Source: Azadirachta indica
Lineage: Eukaryota > Streptophyta > Magnoliopsida > Sapindales > Meliaceae
Direction: 5' to 3'
Assembly (NCBI GenBank): GCA_022749755.1
Contig: JAGQDM010000070.1
Location: 3,529,748 to 3,593,747 of the forward strand
Length of the DNA: 64,000 nucleotides
The notes under the pieces were generated by a model that was not told the origin of the DNA, searched no databases, and saw only the letters and a list, made by a program, of their open reading frames with translations. Position numbers and translations under genes: made by a program. Shown here piece after piece: positions 1 through 14,170 of this stretch (the first letter of the stretch is position 1; each line of letters begins with the position of its first letter).

Positions 1-3000
1 CATCTGATCTAAGACCACCTTCAATCCTAGGTTTCGCTGCCCAGAGACAGTCTAATCCTATTCTTCCCCATCCAATAATAAAGCAAAGAGCAAGGAGTAG
101 TCCCTGTGGGGCAACCAGCCAGCAAAGGATAGGGATAAGGATCCGGGGTTTTCATTGACCAGCGATCAGAAAGCGGGCAAAGTCAGGTCAGACCGAGCTG
201 GTTAAGCAGCGAGAATCGGTCTAATCTCAGGTAAACCACAGTCGGAGTCATAAGGAAAGTACCAGTTGGACAGGGCCGGGAAAGCCATTTCTTGATCTTT
301 CCACAGCAAGCAATGTCAGACGGTAGTTCAAAAAGAGCTTCAGAAGGCTGGCCAGCACAAGAGAAAGCAGAAGGATAGCTATAGAAGTGGGGGATTGATT
401 CAAAAAGGGGTTTCAATAAAAACAGGGAACAAGCCCAGTATAGGGCTTTGCAGGGACCAGTTCGGAGTACTCAGTGGTGAGCGCAGTATAGAATCAAAGA
501 TTTCGCACTGAGAGCTAGGGGCGGGCTAAGCAGATCTTTATTTGAATTTACAGAAAGCAAAAAAAAAAGGGAATTACCCAGATCAATCCAACAAATTAAA
601 AGACGGGCGGTAACCCCCAGACCGAGGAGCAATTGCAAAAGATATAGCAGGAACTGGATTTCTTTTCACAGTAAAAGCCTAAACCAAAAAAGATAGCAAG
701 GGTAGGATGAAAGAAAACAAGGGAAATTTAGAACAAAAAAAGGCTACGCTCCTAGAAATGCGAGGGGCAGTTTGATCCTTTTTAAGGAATTCGTTAAGGG
801 CTACTAAGCAGGAAGCAAGGAATGGTCACCATGACCCACCACCAATATGATATCTAAAACTCTCGTTTATTCCATTCTGCCTAGATCTTCTCTAACAGCC
901 TCTCCTCCGCTTTCTGAGCTATACAAAATATTTATAGTTTGCCTTTTGGGCCTCTGCCATCACTCTTTTTTTTCACCGCCAGTCTCAGTCCCGACCTACT
1001 ATAGAAAGGAAAGATTGGAAAAAGGAAAGTGCTTTGGTTGTTCTGCTGGGACGAACTGGTCGAGATGTGGTGTTCAGTTACTCACATCGGGGAGGTCTGC
1101 GCAATGCCACCTGCCCTAGCCTTGGGAGTCCATAAGTCTTTCAAAGACACTCGAGGGAGTAGAACTAAGCACCTCATGTTTGGGCTTGGCTGGCACCAAC
1201 CCCTACTGAAAGGATTTTGTTTGAAAAGCGAGACTTTTGCTTCTCAAAGGTTTCTGACTTGGATATGGCTGAGTTATCCTCCGAAGTTGTTGAACCCGAC
1301 CTCTTTATCTATCTATGGATTCTATCTGTGTTCATTCATGGGGAGAAGCGAGTAAGTCCCAATGCTTGATAAAGTGATCTTTTTCCTTAATGGGTTAGCG
1401 GGAGCATGTGCCTATACGAGCTCAGGGAACGTGATTACTTATACTACATATATTTATAGGTAATGGAACTAGATTGGTAGAATCCAATCGTTCGCTTTGG
1501 GAGGCGTGTCCAAGCCCTGTGAACTCGAATTGATTAGGAATCGTGGAATAAGAAGCTTCAGCTTCAGCCAATCGTTGTGGATAGCCTTTTTTAGCGCTTG
1601 TTAGCGCGCTTTCTTCCCTTGCATCTACCCCCGACCTACAGGCTTTTCAGGGCCTTCAAAAGGGAATGCAGCTATATTGAAGGATATAGGAAGCGCCTTG
1701 CGGGAAGGTCTCCCGTCAGACTGGTATTCTACTCCTTGCTATCTCACTACCCGGCTATTCCTGTAAGTGCTTAACCCCTACACACGAAACCGTCCATTTA
1801 GCTAGCAATCTGCTATATCCGAAGATGAAGCGCCCACTTGAACCCATAACCCGAGGGGCAAAGACGACTGACTTTCTCCATCCGTCACGGTTAGCTCAAA
1901 CCCCGCGGGGAAGCAAGTTTCCGTACAGAGAAGAAGGCAAGCAAAAGCAAGTATCCCTATCCGTCTTGTAGCTCACTTCAGGCAATAGGAATAAATCAAA
2001 TATAAGATCTTCTATGAATAGGGAAGCTTGCTTGCCAGGCAGAAGAAGAAGTCAAGCAGTCAAGGCAGGACGGAGTGAACCAATCTCAGTCAACGGGACT
2101 CACAACGATCCAATAGAACGATAAATTGGTAGTTTTGTAAGCAGGTATAGAATCATCAAATCTTGGAAGGAGGTTGAACGGGACTTTTCTTTCTTCCACT
2201 GTCGGATTCGGTGCTGTCTTCCCACTGAACTCAGAAAGAGTCTAGTTACTTTCTAATCCTATCAGTTCCGATCAAAAACAAGCAAAAAATACGGTGTTTT
2301 GGGACTTTGCTCAAATTCCATTCCCATCGTTGAAAGAAAATCCTATCACAAGCCATTTTACCGAGAAAACGCACTTTTCTCACATTTCGATGGTGCCTAT
2401 GAAAGGAAATCGGATCGCAACCAAAAACACGGGGTTTTGGCTTCAATGTCAAATTGAGATGGGTCAGTCTTTCCCGCGTGGGATAAACAGAGAATAAAAT
2501 CCCCACTGCTTCCTCAATTACATTGACCCATACAAAGAAAACCCCCACTGACTCCTACATATTGAAATGGATACTTTCTTGGCTCGCGAACAAGCACGAT
2601 AGACGAATTAGCTACTCCTGATTCTTACAAACCTTGACTTAGTTCCGTTCGCTACCGGCCCTATTGTTTGTTCTATTAGAATGGAGTTCCCGGGTGCAGT
2701 GTTTAAAAATCGAATTTCTTTTCATTGACCGATAGGAACCAGAGAAAAGAACTGAATGGGCTCACCGGCTTCGGCTTGCTTCCTTCTGCTTTCAGGCAGA
2801 ACTAATCCATATCAGAGTCAGCAATCACAGAACTGGAGTACCTTCCTACCGTTTCTAAGAGGACGAGGCCTTGACTAGAAAACCTAGACTTCTGATTTGG
2901 TGCTGTCGATGAACTGGGCGTAGAAGCCCTGCCTTTCACACCGAACCTTGAAAGCGGCCTTAAACAAATCAATAGAAACATCAGCAACCACAGAACTCAG

Positions 3001-6000
3001 AAAGAGGACCATGCAAGCTAGAATCCCACTAAGGAAGAAGGATGCAGGACCGTGAAAGCTCCTGCTAAAAGAAGGGATGCATTTTGGTAGTACTCGATTG
3101 AGCCTATTTCTAGCCTTCGGCTGAGAGGGATTGAGGCGTATTGAACCGAGGTTATGAAATGATTCAAGAGAGTCCACTTATTTATTCAATAGAAGAGAAG
3201 ACAGCCAAAGAGAATCAAGAAAGAAATCCAAATCTCCCGCAAATAGATAAGCTGAACGAAGTGCGAAAGTAGGGAAGATCGTAGGAGCAGCTTGCCCAGT
3301 CAGAAAGCTAGGCTCTTGAAGTAGGGTTAGAGATACATAGTAGCGAAACAGTAGCTCAAAGGGGGTTAGCAGGCGAAGGAAGTTCACTTCTAATATCGAA
3401 ATAGTAGCTCAACAGAAAAGTTCTAATCAAATAGATAGAGGTTAGACGAATTAATTCGTCGGAAGAGGAAGAGGATTCTCAACAGCAGATATAGCAGGCT
3501 ATAGCAATTCATTTGGTAGCGGTGGAGCGGAAAGAAAGAGGGATTGAACATCAGGGGAAGAGGAGATCTCGAGTGGAAGAGGGAAATGCGAATTCTTAGC
3601 TTGAAAATAAGCCCAGGAACGAAATTCCCACTAGTGTTAGGTAGCGAACCAGTCAACTTCTTTTCTCACTCAAGATAGTGAGCCAATGCCAATCAACTTC
3701 TTTTAGAACTTTCAATAGGCGCAATCCGTGGGTGAGATCTCACTCGTCTGATCTGTGGTTGCTGACTCTGATCTTTCTAGTGGGGGTAGAACCCAACGAT
3801 TAGCAAGCACGGGACGGGCCTCTTTTCTTGATTCAATTGAAAAGCGGTCCTATTGCTTAGTTCAGCGGGCTTTCAAGCTCCCTGAATCCAGCCCGCGGAG
3901 GGAACAGGCGAAGGTTGCTTTTAGAACGGTTCAGAAGAAGAAGGAAAGGCAATAGCAGAAGGGTAGACTGATTCTCAAAGCGAGCACTATACTATTTTTT
4001 ATTAGAAAAGAGAGCACGAGGATAGGCACGATTGATTCAAAGCGAACACTATAAGATAAGCCCACCTCCTGATTAGTTTAAGGCAGAATCCAAGTTGCAG
4101 TAAGCGGAGCTACAAGGTAATGGACTCAACTTGTCTTTGATACGGGAGAAGGGATGCGGGCAACTAGACTCTTTCATCAGTCTATGTCCCTGGTTGTTGC
4201 CAAGGAGAAGGGGCGAAGCGGAAAGGATTCTCTTCTTGTCTTCTTCAAAGCAGAGGGCTATCTATTGATAGAGGGATAGGCAGAGGAGAGCAGTGAACCT
4301 CAGTAGGCAATGTATATTGTAGGTAGTGAGCCAAGAATACAAGGATGCCATTTCGACTCCTCAAGAAGAGCCAGTGGGAAAGAGGAGATGTCTTGTCTTG
4401 CATAGGCAATACGGAATATTGTTCAACTAGTCTTCTTCCTTCCTCGGGGGAGGGCTATCGATAGGAACAATGAACACGAAGTTAAACTAGCATAGAATCT
4501 AGAAATGAAGTTGAAAGTTTGAAATCCCAATAGGTAATATGGAATATTCTTATTTCAATAGGTAGGGTAGCTTGTTAGCTCAGGTAGAACTTCGAATAGG
4601 GCTTGTTAGCAGGCGAGGGCTCCGAAAGAGAATATTAATATGAATAGGAGATATGCAATATCGTCAACTTGTTGGAGTAGCGGACCAGTATGGTTTCTAA
4701 ATATCTAGGTACGATAGCCACTTCAGTTCGAATCGAACTTGTTATAGGCAAGGAGAAAGAGTAATCCACGGAGATACGAAATAGCTCCCTTTCTAGTCAG
4801 GTAATGGGTAAAGAGAGAGTCTAGTTATAAAGATAGGGGCGGTCCTGGGCAATCAAGATAGCGAGCTGAGTTGCCAATGCTTTCTCTTTATTGTTGTACG
4901 ATATAGCCCTGTGAGCTTAAGGCCGGTTGTTAGCATAGCAGTAGAAGTTCAAATATCAGTCTAAGTCGCTCACTTGAGGAAGCAACCTATAGTAAAGCGA
5001 CGAAGCCGATCTGTACTTGTATTTGCTCTATTCTAGTTGAGTGAAGAGTTCATTCCGGCATAACTCGGAGCAAGGTGCAAGGATTTTGGTTAACTAGCTA
5101 ATTCAGTATTTGATAAGTAGAGGGCTTCTTCGAGCCAATCCCAATAGCTGCTCTCCCTCGTTTAGCTAAGCTTTGACCATGTAGTGGACTCATTGTGGTT
5201 GAGTAACCCAAGCGTGGTAATGCCGTCTGGAGAAAGGTAACCTTGGGATTTTGAGTTCGTAGCGAGCCGATCGATAGTTCAAGATTCAGCCAATTCAGGT
5301 TATCCAATGCGAAGGTTGCAACAAGCCGGCAAGGCAAGAGGTTCGGGAGCCGCCCAGCTTCACCAATTGTCAGGCTTTTCATGGTCTCCATTTTGGCTTT
5401 GATTCTTCTCATCGTAACCATTCCTCCGCCCTACTGCATGTAGTTTGTTCTGATCCCCTAATTCCACCTAGTCCCCTTCCATTGCATTTGTTTTGATCTC
5501 CCAATTCCACCAGTCTCACTCACTGACGAAACCACGCATTGACGACACCACGCACTGATGAAAGCACTCACTTGATTATACATTATACATTCATTATTCA
5601 TCTAGTCAACGCACTGCATGAACTAGGTGAGAACCTGAATGAGATTGATAGCAATCCGGCCGATACACCATATCTTCATTTTCCTTTTTCACCAAAAAAG
5701 GTTTCATCACTTCTATGTCATTCCGAGCTTACATAATTGGGCACCTACTACTTATGCGTCAACCATCACTTATTCATCGTTGGGAACCGGGCGTCTTCGA
5801 GACGAAAACCAGATTCATCTTTGTGGATGTGCCTATTCGTTCATCACTAAAAAAAGACCTCCCTTGACTCGCCAATAGCGCCTCTTTGCACCAGCAGAGC
5901 AGCGGTTCGGTTCGATTCAGCCACGAAAGTGACAACATCAAGGACACAGATATCCCTGTAATCAAGCAATGAGTATTGGTTCAAACTTTTCAGTAGCGTT

Positions 6001-6476
6001 GGTGACACCATAAAGGAAAGAGAAAGGAGAAAGAGTCAAGCTAAAGATCTCAGTCTAGTAAAGCCCTCTACGCGTTGGTTGCTTACTACGGGGTCTCCTT
6101 GTGGGCAGAAGAAGCAGTTTCATCTCAATCCGTTCGAGTCAGGGCAGGGGAAGCTGTGAGCTAGTCAAGTAAAGGAGCAGCTGTGAGCGCATAGAAACCG
6201 CTTGGAGAAGGATGGAACACTTTGAGAACGACTTAGAATCGGTACCGTCGAGGTCCCATCCATGTTCAAAGAACAGATGCAGCTAACCAACGGGCAAGCA
6301 AACCTGTAGCAAAGTAAGGTAATCGGGGAAGGAGATCGATAATAAAGCTGAGCTCCTAAGGGAGCAGGCTCAGTCTCGGTTCAAATAATACAATACGTAA
6401 GTCGCTCAAAGAAAGGAAAGAGAGTCGCTCACTCTAGCTGTAGGAGCGGGGCAACGCAGCGGATAGGACTCTTCTA
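1..6476. other. Non-coding mitochondrial spacer, no gene recognised
   Basis: I see no recognisable gene, tRNA or rRNA here. Open frames of about 100 codons occur at 2246-2548 (minus) and 5098-5421 (minus). A further frame of 108 codons at 1029-1355 (plus) starts with GTG. None shows a motif I know, and each looks like chance in stop-poor mitochondrial DNA. The 2246-2548 frame is overlapped by an open frame on the opposite strand, which also argues for chance. The base texture (short purine or pyrimidine-rich runs and many near-repeats such as 'tagcaggcga') is typical of expanded plant mitochondrial spacers. Confidence 0.6.
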
Positions 6477-6540
6477 GATGTAGCGAGCCAGGTAAGGAAA
6501 TGGAGATGGATGTAGTGAGCCAGGTAAGGAAATGGAGATG
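6477..6540. repeat. 32-bp tandem duplication
   Basis: Two adjacent 32-bp units, 6477-6508 and 6509-6540, differ at a single position (C in the first copy, T in the second, inside 'tagYgagcc'). This is a recent local slippage or duplication in spacer DNA. It is not inside a gene. Confidence 0.85.
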
Positions 6541-9500
6541 GCTAGCCTGTCTTCGACTGCTGGTTCAATGACAGATTAGGATGGGGGGTTCTCCCTTCGA
6601 TCCGATCCTTTCTGTGACCCATGGTCTGGAAATGAACTTATTGTCTCTTCGTCTCTTGCCTTTGAGGTTCGGATATTCCGATGAAAGCTTCTTCTCTTTC
6701 CGTCCCTCGCCATCGAGAGTCAGAATCGCTATCTATCTATCCATATACGTAACTAAAATGTGGTTCCAGGGATCGGTCGATTGCCCCTCACCAGCAGCTA
6801 GAGGAGGAGAAACGAATGATGTCCCGGCCTGGGCACCTATCAGCCAGCTATTCCCTCTCTTCCGCTCAGAGACCTTGAAGTGGAGCGTGGATTCGACCTT
6901 CTGTTCCTCTCATCGCCCTTCCCTGTCGGATCGACTAGATGGGTCGACCCCAGAGAAGGGTTGATAGGAGAAGTCCTCCCCTAAGTTTGGTTTGTGGGTG
7001 GTAGTCTTACTGGATTGGTACCTCATTGAGCTGCGGTAAGTTAAGGTTTGCCTCTCCACGGTTTGCCCTGTAGTTATGGCCCCAAAAGCGCTGCTAGCTA
7101 GTCAAGGGCGCTTTCTGACTTTGATTTACACCTGGAATCTGCTCGCCCATATCGATAGAAAGCAAGGGGTAGGCGTTGTTTATGTTTAGCTCAAAAGGGC
7201 TCAAGATAAGCGCGATATACGCGCCTTTGACGCAATCAATAAGGGCTCGGCTTTCGGGAAAGGATGGTAAGGAAATGTATATTCTGCCTTTTTTTCTTGT
7301 TATCAGCAGCCGCGCGTTAATTTCCCTCTCTTTCTCTCTTCATTCCACACTGAACTCTTTTCCTTTTTTTTCTGGTCGCCCTTTGCTAAGCTAATGTTAA
7401 AGTATAACCTGTTGAAGCTCAAAGCTTACAATTCCCCACTCACTAACGCTCACAAGGAACGAATGAATCAAACCTGCAACTTAAACGAAGGCTTCCCCAA
7501 TGACACCAGCTCTCTTTCCCGTTGTTGGGAGCATTCTGGTTGTATACTGACAATAAAAATTCCAGAGAGAATAGGTGTATACGCGCCTTATTTTAAAATA
7601 AAAGACTTTCGGGATTGAAATTTGAATTAATTAAATTGAGCTTTGAGCTCGATCGAGCCTTTGAATTCTAACTAGAAGGTAAGGCCAAAGCCTTCTCAAG
7701 GTCCTTCCTACACTAGAAATCAAAATCAAAGCTGTCGCTAGAATTACTAGTGCACTCTATTCAGCTCGTACCTTCCCACTCTGACATATGTTGAATTAGA
7801 GATCTCTTACCGACAACAAACCAAGTGAAGCAGATTATCGTCCTCCAACTAAATCGGGCAGCTCTCACTTTAAGCCTTGCCCGCTGCTTTTATATGTATG
7901 GAATATAGGTAGGCACTAAATAAGATCTTTGATTGTTTCTACATCCTCTGGGTAGTCACCTCAAGATCCCAACTCCTCAGCGCGGTCAGTATCATCTTCT
8001 TAGATCGGATCAGCTACGTCTTGGTGAACAAGAATGAAAGCAGCGCCGAGAGAACCCTCATGGACTAAATAGAAGGACCTGCGGGGCGTGCCAGTAGCAA
8101 ACTTCTCAAATCGATCAATTCCGTGTTACGCTCAAGGGAAGGCAAGGACCCGCTTCCTAGAAGAAAGGGACTGGTTCAGTTTATTAAGAGATTCATACTC
8201 CTAACAAAGAAAACTCTGAAGTGAAGAACTACTCATGTCCACTCAAACAGCTCAACTCCGGGACTCTCAAAGCTTGTAATAACACTTTTCGTTCTCTTCC
8301 CACCGCAGGAGGCGGGGCTTTTTCTTTCTATCAGTTTCAAATCAAAATAGATATTGATCTGGGCCTATGCCCATTACCCAAGATTACTATTCAACGCAAG
8401 AAAGAAGCGCAATAGCATCTTTATAATCTAAATTAATTCACATTCACCTTTTCCGCTAGCTGGGAGCAACTGGGATGTACGCCTAACAATTGTTAGAAAG
8501 ATAAAAAGCTACCACTGAAGAGTGTACGGCTATCTCTCAGCTTCTGATCCATGCCTAGATGAAGAAACGAGTGTCCATAAAGAATCATCAAGTAGGGAGA
8601 GGTGCACTTAATATAAGCTAAAACGAGAAGGCAATTCAAATTTGAAGTCAAGAACAAGAAAAGCTCATGCGAAGGTTAGACTAAAAGAAACTTTCCCGTC
8701 CTGCATTGCATATATTAGCAATGCTCTATTCCCAATGCTGAAAAGAACACGCGTTGCAACTAGTAGAGTAGATTCCCGAGACCGCTGTCATTCCTGCAGA
8801 TCTAGCTTCGTATTATCGCCACTCCGGGGCATAAGATAAGAGCAATCCAGAGGACTCCCAATTCCAAAAAGTAGCTATCAATTAAACCAACCCAACAAAG
8901 AGGCAAGCGGATTGTATTTATTTATTTATTGCACTAGTTCCCGAAACAAACCGTTCCTGATGTGATGACCGCAAATGTATCCCGACTCGCTGAGAGTGAA
9001 ACAGCCGACCTTTCTATAGAAAATCTATAGAAGAACCTTGAGCTTTGAAGCAAGTGGTCTATGCTAGCTCGTTTTCGAGAGGAAGAGTTTGCTTTTCGGT
9101 TCATGCTATGGTATCTCCATGCCTCCCATTAGGAGAAGTTGGATCAGAAACTTATTACATGCCAGCGCTACTGCTGTAGTGGGAGGCGAGGTCAACGGTA
9201 AGTGGACGAGAACCAGTAGATAATTCCACAACATCCACATTAGGAATGGAAAGACCTGGGCTGCTAGTGAGTGCAATGGGGAAAGTTTTCTCTATTCATA
9301 GTAGGTACGACGACCCTAGCAGACCCTCCCAACATTCGAATACGTAACATGATCTCCTTCAACCCGCTTTTCTGCCTATGGCCGAGTCATAAACTATATC
9401 TATCACGGTGGAACTCTCAAAAAGCACTTTTCTAAGAACTGAGACCTGGAGCCTTCTTTCCCATCATTAAAAATACACTTTGTGTATTATAAATTGCACC

Positions 9501-12500
9501 ATGAGTAGTTCACTACCCCTCTTCTTATGGTGTATCATCAGCTGAAATATGAATGGTAAAAAGAAGAGCTACCTCTCCAATATGCGTCTCAATTTCTTTT
9601 TCTTCGTAAGGTAAGTATTCTATACTATCTTATCTTTTGATGGTCTGTATAAATGGTAATGCTATCGAACCCCGAGCATCTTCTTTTTGATCTGCAAATG
9701 GAAAAATGGGTGGTACCCTCCTATTACAGAAGAAAGTCTTTCTCTAAAGTTGCAACCTAGGATCCAGCGTTGAAAGAAGCCGGCTTTACAAGCTAAAAAA
9801 AAGTGAATAAACATCTCTTCTAATTGGGATACCCAGGAGTGCCTCCACATTCTAAGAAGGTGGAACAAACTCAACCATAAAGAATACGAAGTGGGCGATG
9901 ACTGAATGAATATGAAGCAAAGAACCCGCTTCTAACCTCGTTTAACACCATGCTTCCTCCGAAGCTTTCATCTGAGTAGTAGTAGTCACTACGCCCTACC
10001 CTATCGCTGAGTCTTTGGAAGCGGTTTCAGTATCATTTCCATCCGAACCACTGACTTATGTTGAGAAATATGCGAAGATGGAATCTGGAACCGAATCACT
10101 GAACAAGTGTTTCGGAGATCTTTGACCAATCCTTTCCTCTGGATTCATTGTCTGCTTTGGATTTTCTCAATTGCATCGACCTCTAGGTGAATCAGATCTC
10201 AATCTTTTTTCTGAAATATGAATGGTTCCCAGCGGCTTCTTTGTTAGTAGTGCTGTGCTATTAAATCGTTAAAGGGCCCCGCCCGTCTGCTTATCCGTTG
10301 CTCTGATCCGTCTGTCGTTCCTCTTACGCATGCGGTCGAACCTACTTTAAAGATCCTGCAGCCCCAAACGCTGCTATGGCCTTCTTGCCGTGAAAGTGAG
10401 GAGAGCGACGAAGCAGCATAGCCTCGAACCAGGATTGAGAGTTTTTCTTCATCATCAGCTGCTTCTATACCCACCTAAGATGGAAAAGACAATGTTCGAA
10501 CCCAAAATGGGGAGATCAAAGATCCCCTCCGCCCAATCTTGACTATAACTTTGGTAGTGACAGACTAGCCCATATAAGGTACAACCTAAGACGGAACTAT
10601 TTGAATCGAGATGTATTTTATGTCTTTTTAAAGTTCGCCAAGGCGAATTCACCCAACATTGCTTTCTCGCTGTTGCAGAAAAGGAGGATGCTCTAACTGA
10701 GAATTCAAGGAAGACTTGTTCCAACGCCCATTTCTTGCTAATGATGTGATGATAGAAGCACTCTCTCTCCTTTTTCTGTTTAGCCATGACAGACACCTTT
10801 ATGTATGCCATTTTGAGACACCAAAAAGGAACAGAGGCTCAATAACGATTTGTCCCAACTACCAACTACCTCGAATTAAACCCAAGCCCCTCTTCTAGAG
10901 CTGTCGGAACTAAAAGAAAGAGAAGGGCGGCTCTTCAATTTCAATTACCGGGGTACATCTTCATTCGCGATTCATGATAGATCAAGAGACTGACATAAAC
11001 ATAGACAAGCGGACTAGCTTAGTCTTCTTTCTTTACTTTATTATTCCTTATACGGTCAACACAATCTGAATCGTTCAGAGCCACTTTATAACGATTGCAT
11101 TTTTCATGCTTGACTAGTACCACAGTCTATGCATTGCCTTTTATCGAGAGAAAGACCAACCATCAATCAATCACGAGATTTCTTGTTCTGATGTCTAAAA
11201 CGTGCCAATTAAACTACTAGCAAGCGCTCGGATTCTTCTGATGTGCAACATCTACATAGGTTTGTTTCTCCCTTAACAGAGGTGTCGTAAGTCGCCTCTT
11301 TCTACCCATCCGCCCAAGTAAGATAGTTCAATCACTTTATTTGATAAGCAATAAATAAGCCTTTTGCTACAGCTCCGGAGCTGCCAGCTAGAACATATTA
11401 CACCTACCTATTAGGTAACGGACGCTTTCACACCGTTGGTTGCCACTATGAATTTCATACTCGACGAGACGATCCTATTGCCGGTGTAGTAAACGAAGAC
11501 GAAGCACGATCTTATTTCTTTTATACTTCCTTCAGCTTTCGACCTTCCCTAGGTAGATATATCCATGAAGCAGCTTTTTCAACTTAAGTGAATAGATCCG
11601 TTATTTCCTAAAGCCATCGCCACTTACCAGACAAAGCCAAGACGAACCCCTCGGCAAAAGCAAGGAGCATCGCGATACGCACAAGAATTGAACTTCAATT
11701 CGCTCAGATGTATCCTTTCTTTCAAGTGCGGCTCTATGCAAAGGTTATGTTGCTACCTATGTTATGGTTATGTAAGGGTTTAGTGATCGACTCTTCTAGC
11801 AATGGTTTTGATAGAGCAAGGCTTCGGAGGGACAAGATTGATGAAGTTAGGAAGACGGATGCCTTGTGGTGAATGGAACGAGGTAACTATTCAGAAATAC
11901 GATATCTCCGCGACTCGGAGAGCAGCTGCTCCAACAGAAGGGCGAGCCTTTTTAGCTATGATTATACTCGTGATTTTAGCTACATTATGTGCTTGTGATT
12001 CTAACCACGACTATCCTTGCAGAATGGGACTCCTTGCGTGGCGGTGAAGAAAGAACGGGCGGCGGTGAAGAAGGGAGCATACGCAGGGAAGAGGGAGCAG
12101 AGATTCTTTCTCGACTCGAATTTGATTATATACAATCATTCTTCGTCTGCCCCGCGGCATCGGTTAAGGATCGAGTATGAGTATTCAGTATAGATAGATA
12201 CCCTGGTAACTGGTGGACAGAAATAGCGACAACTCTTCTTTTGCTTGCGAAGACATCTGGTTGGTTTAGTCTGATAATGGCCAGAGAGCCGCTCGCTGTG
12301 ATTAACCAATTATTGAAGACTAATCCGTGTCTCCAGCAATAAAAAAAAAAGATTGAGGATCACTTTTTAGGTTTATAGTGTGTCAGTTTCAAACTCTGAG
12401 ATCTTTGACCACTAACATCCTCCCGCTGACGCGGGAAAAGACTTCGATTATCTCATCCGTTCGGGACGGGACGGAAGCCCCTACTAGATCCACAAAGGCT

Positions 12501-13774
12501 GGAGCTTAGGACTGAAACCTAGGGATTCTCGTGCATAATGTATGGTATGCTATTAAATCTCGGTGTAGCACCTACGTTCGGCCTTTACTTCTAACCATCT
12601 GGTTTCTTTTTCTAGCTGCGCCCCCTTACCCTTAGTGCGAGGGTTGTTGAAGAAAGGTATAAAATGCCCCTATCAAGATAAAGTGTGGTCAACGCATGCT
12701 AATTCAGCGGGTTCGAGACCATCATACAAGGGGATCAAGAAAATAAAACAAGAAGCGCCCCGGGCGACTGACAAGTGAAGAAGTCCCGTTTTGGCATGAA
12801 TCTATTCCCAGCAGGGGCAATCATCCGAACAACTCCAGATTCTATTGATTCGGACCAGCTGATCTCTTTCATACGAAAATTCAAATCTTCATAAATGGGA
12901 TAGGGATAGTTCATCAAGCCACTAATATCTCGGGAGTTTGCTCTCCGATGAAACCCCTTCCGCTTGCTAAGCTCAAGAAAGACGCTTCCCAACTCAACCC
13001 ACTCTACTCAACAAAAAAAAAAATAGCTCAAACTTGATCTTTGAAAAGAATGTCCGAGAACTTTTCTTAAGTAAACTATTGGATATTATGCAGCTGCATC
13101 CTTAGAATGGAGTTCCGGATAACAAACTATGAAGTGCTTCTAAACCGCAACCTAGGGATGGAAAGAAACAACACCTTCTGATCAATGAAAGATCCTTTGA
13201 ATATTGAGTGAGACTCTATTTCTTATTAATTAATAAGAATATTCTATTATATAAAAGATTCTTATTTAATATTTTATAATAAATATAAGAAACCCCGTCC
13301 GGAATAGAAGAGCGGAGCTATCCTCAAAGAAGAGAGTTGGAGGTTCCAACAAATGGGTTGGTTTGGTTCCATTCAGAATGGGTTTTGCTGGTTATTTCTA
13401 GTTGGTCATGGAAATGCCGCGGGGGGGTATGGCGACACGAGTGCCAGTGCCAGGGAGTAGAAGAGCTGCGGAAGTAGTACTACAATAGACGTAGTGGCTG
13501 TACCAGCTTAATTGATAGTAATCTTTTATTGCGTGATCCCGTTCCCCTTGGGGAGTCTCAAAGAATTGTATATTGAATATTCATTCAATCTTTTATAGGA
13601 GTGCTGCACGATGACGAGGAGGCAGCATAGCGCCAGTGGTAACGTGTGAGTTCGGCTTTTTCACAGATGTCAGTCCTGGAACATACTTATTTCTCGTTTT
13701 GATAGAAAGTCTTTTCCAGGATCCTTGCCAAAGCTTCTAGTAATGGAAGGTTCTCTCATCACCCGAGATGTACT
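6541..13774. other. Non-coding spacer, no gene recognised
   Basis: No known gene could be recognised. The longest open frames are 6581-6964 (plus, ATG start, 127 codons, no motif recognised) and 10455-10811 (minus, 118 codons). I treat both as unsupported. Small structural elements are a 9-bp perfect hairpin at 9012-9032 (arms TTCTATAGA and TCTATAGAA, loop AAA) and a perfect 18-bp AT palindrome at 13221-13238 within a very AT-rich patch (about 13221-13290). Confidence 0.55.
13221..13238. repeat. Perfect 18-bp AT-rich palindrome
   Basis: TCTTATTAATTAATAAGA reads the same on both strands. It lies in an AT-only patch that continues to about 13290. It may be a small cruciform or RNA hairpin; no function can be read from it. 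Confidence 0.7.
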
Positions 13775-14170
13775 AAGCTGGATTTGACTCACTTTTCTTT
13801 TGCTGATGATCTCCTGTTATTCTGCCAAGTAGATCTCCAATCAGCCTCTGTCATTAAAGAGAGTTTGGATTCCTTTTCTGCTTTCTCGGGGTTGATGGCT
13901 AATCCTGACAAAAAGCAAATTTTTCAGTGCTGGCTAAGCACAATGTTGAAAACCTTTTTGGCTTCAAAGAAGGGACCTTGCCCATCAAGTTGGAGTGTCC
14001 CTTATTTCCACTAGACTCACAACCAGAGACTGTAGGCCTCTCATTGAGAAAATTACCAATAGGGTGGAATCTTGGACTAGCAAACGGCTTTCCTATGCGG
14101 GTAGACTTCAGCTCATCAGATCAGTGTTGTTCAGTATGAAGGGATACTGTCTACTGGAGTAGCATTTTCA
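13775..14170 (+). mobile_element. LINE reverse transcriptase fragment A (decayed)
   Basis: This is part of the reverse transcriptase of a nuclear-type plant LINE. The first frame (from 13784) reads THFSFADDLLLF, carrying the F-A-D-D active-site motif, then FSAFSGLMANPDKKQIF, which resembles the usual FSGLxxNxxKS stretch after the active site. The reading frame then breaks. Between about 14010 and 14165 the third frame carries a stretch typical of LINE RT thumb regions (for example RLSYAGRLQLI). Internal stops and frame changes show that it is dead. It lacks the endonuclease and the N-terminal part of the RT, and it is followed within about 320 bp by a second, different LINE fragment on the same strand. 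It presumably arrived by transfer of nuclear DNA to the mitochondrion. Confidence 0.8.

Noticed and set aside
2246..2548. 100-codon minus frame overlapping a 67-codon plus frame
   Set aside because: Mutually overlapping open frames on both strands without motifs point to low stop density rather than a gene.
6581..6964. 127-codon ATG open frame on the plus strand
   Set aside because: No motif, no membrane pattern and no neighbouring gene; its length is within what stop-poor plant mitochondrial spacers give by chance.
10455..10811. 118-codon minus-strand open frame
   Set aside because: No recognisable family or ordered composition, and an overlapping open frame lies on the other strand.
12350..13620. 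Suspected plastid-derived stretch
   Set aside because: No plastid gene or tRNA could be matched; the frame at 12735-12992 (minus) has no motif I can name.
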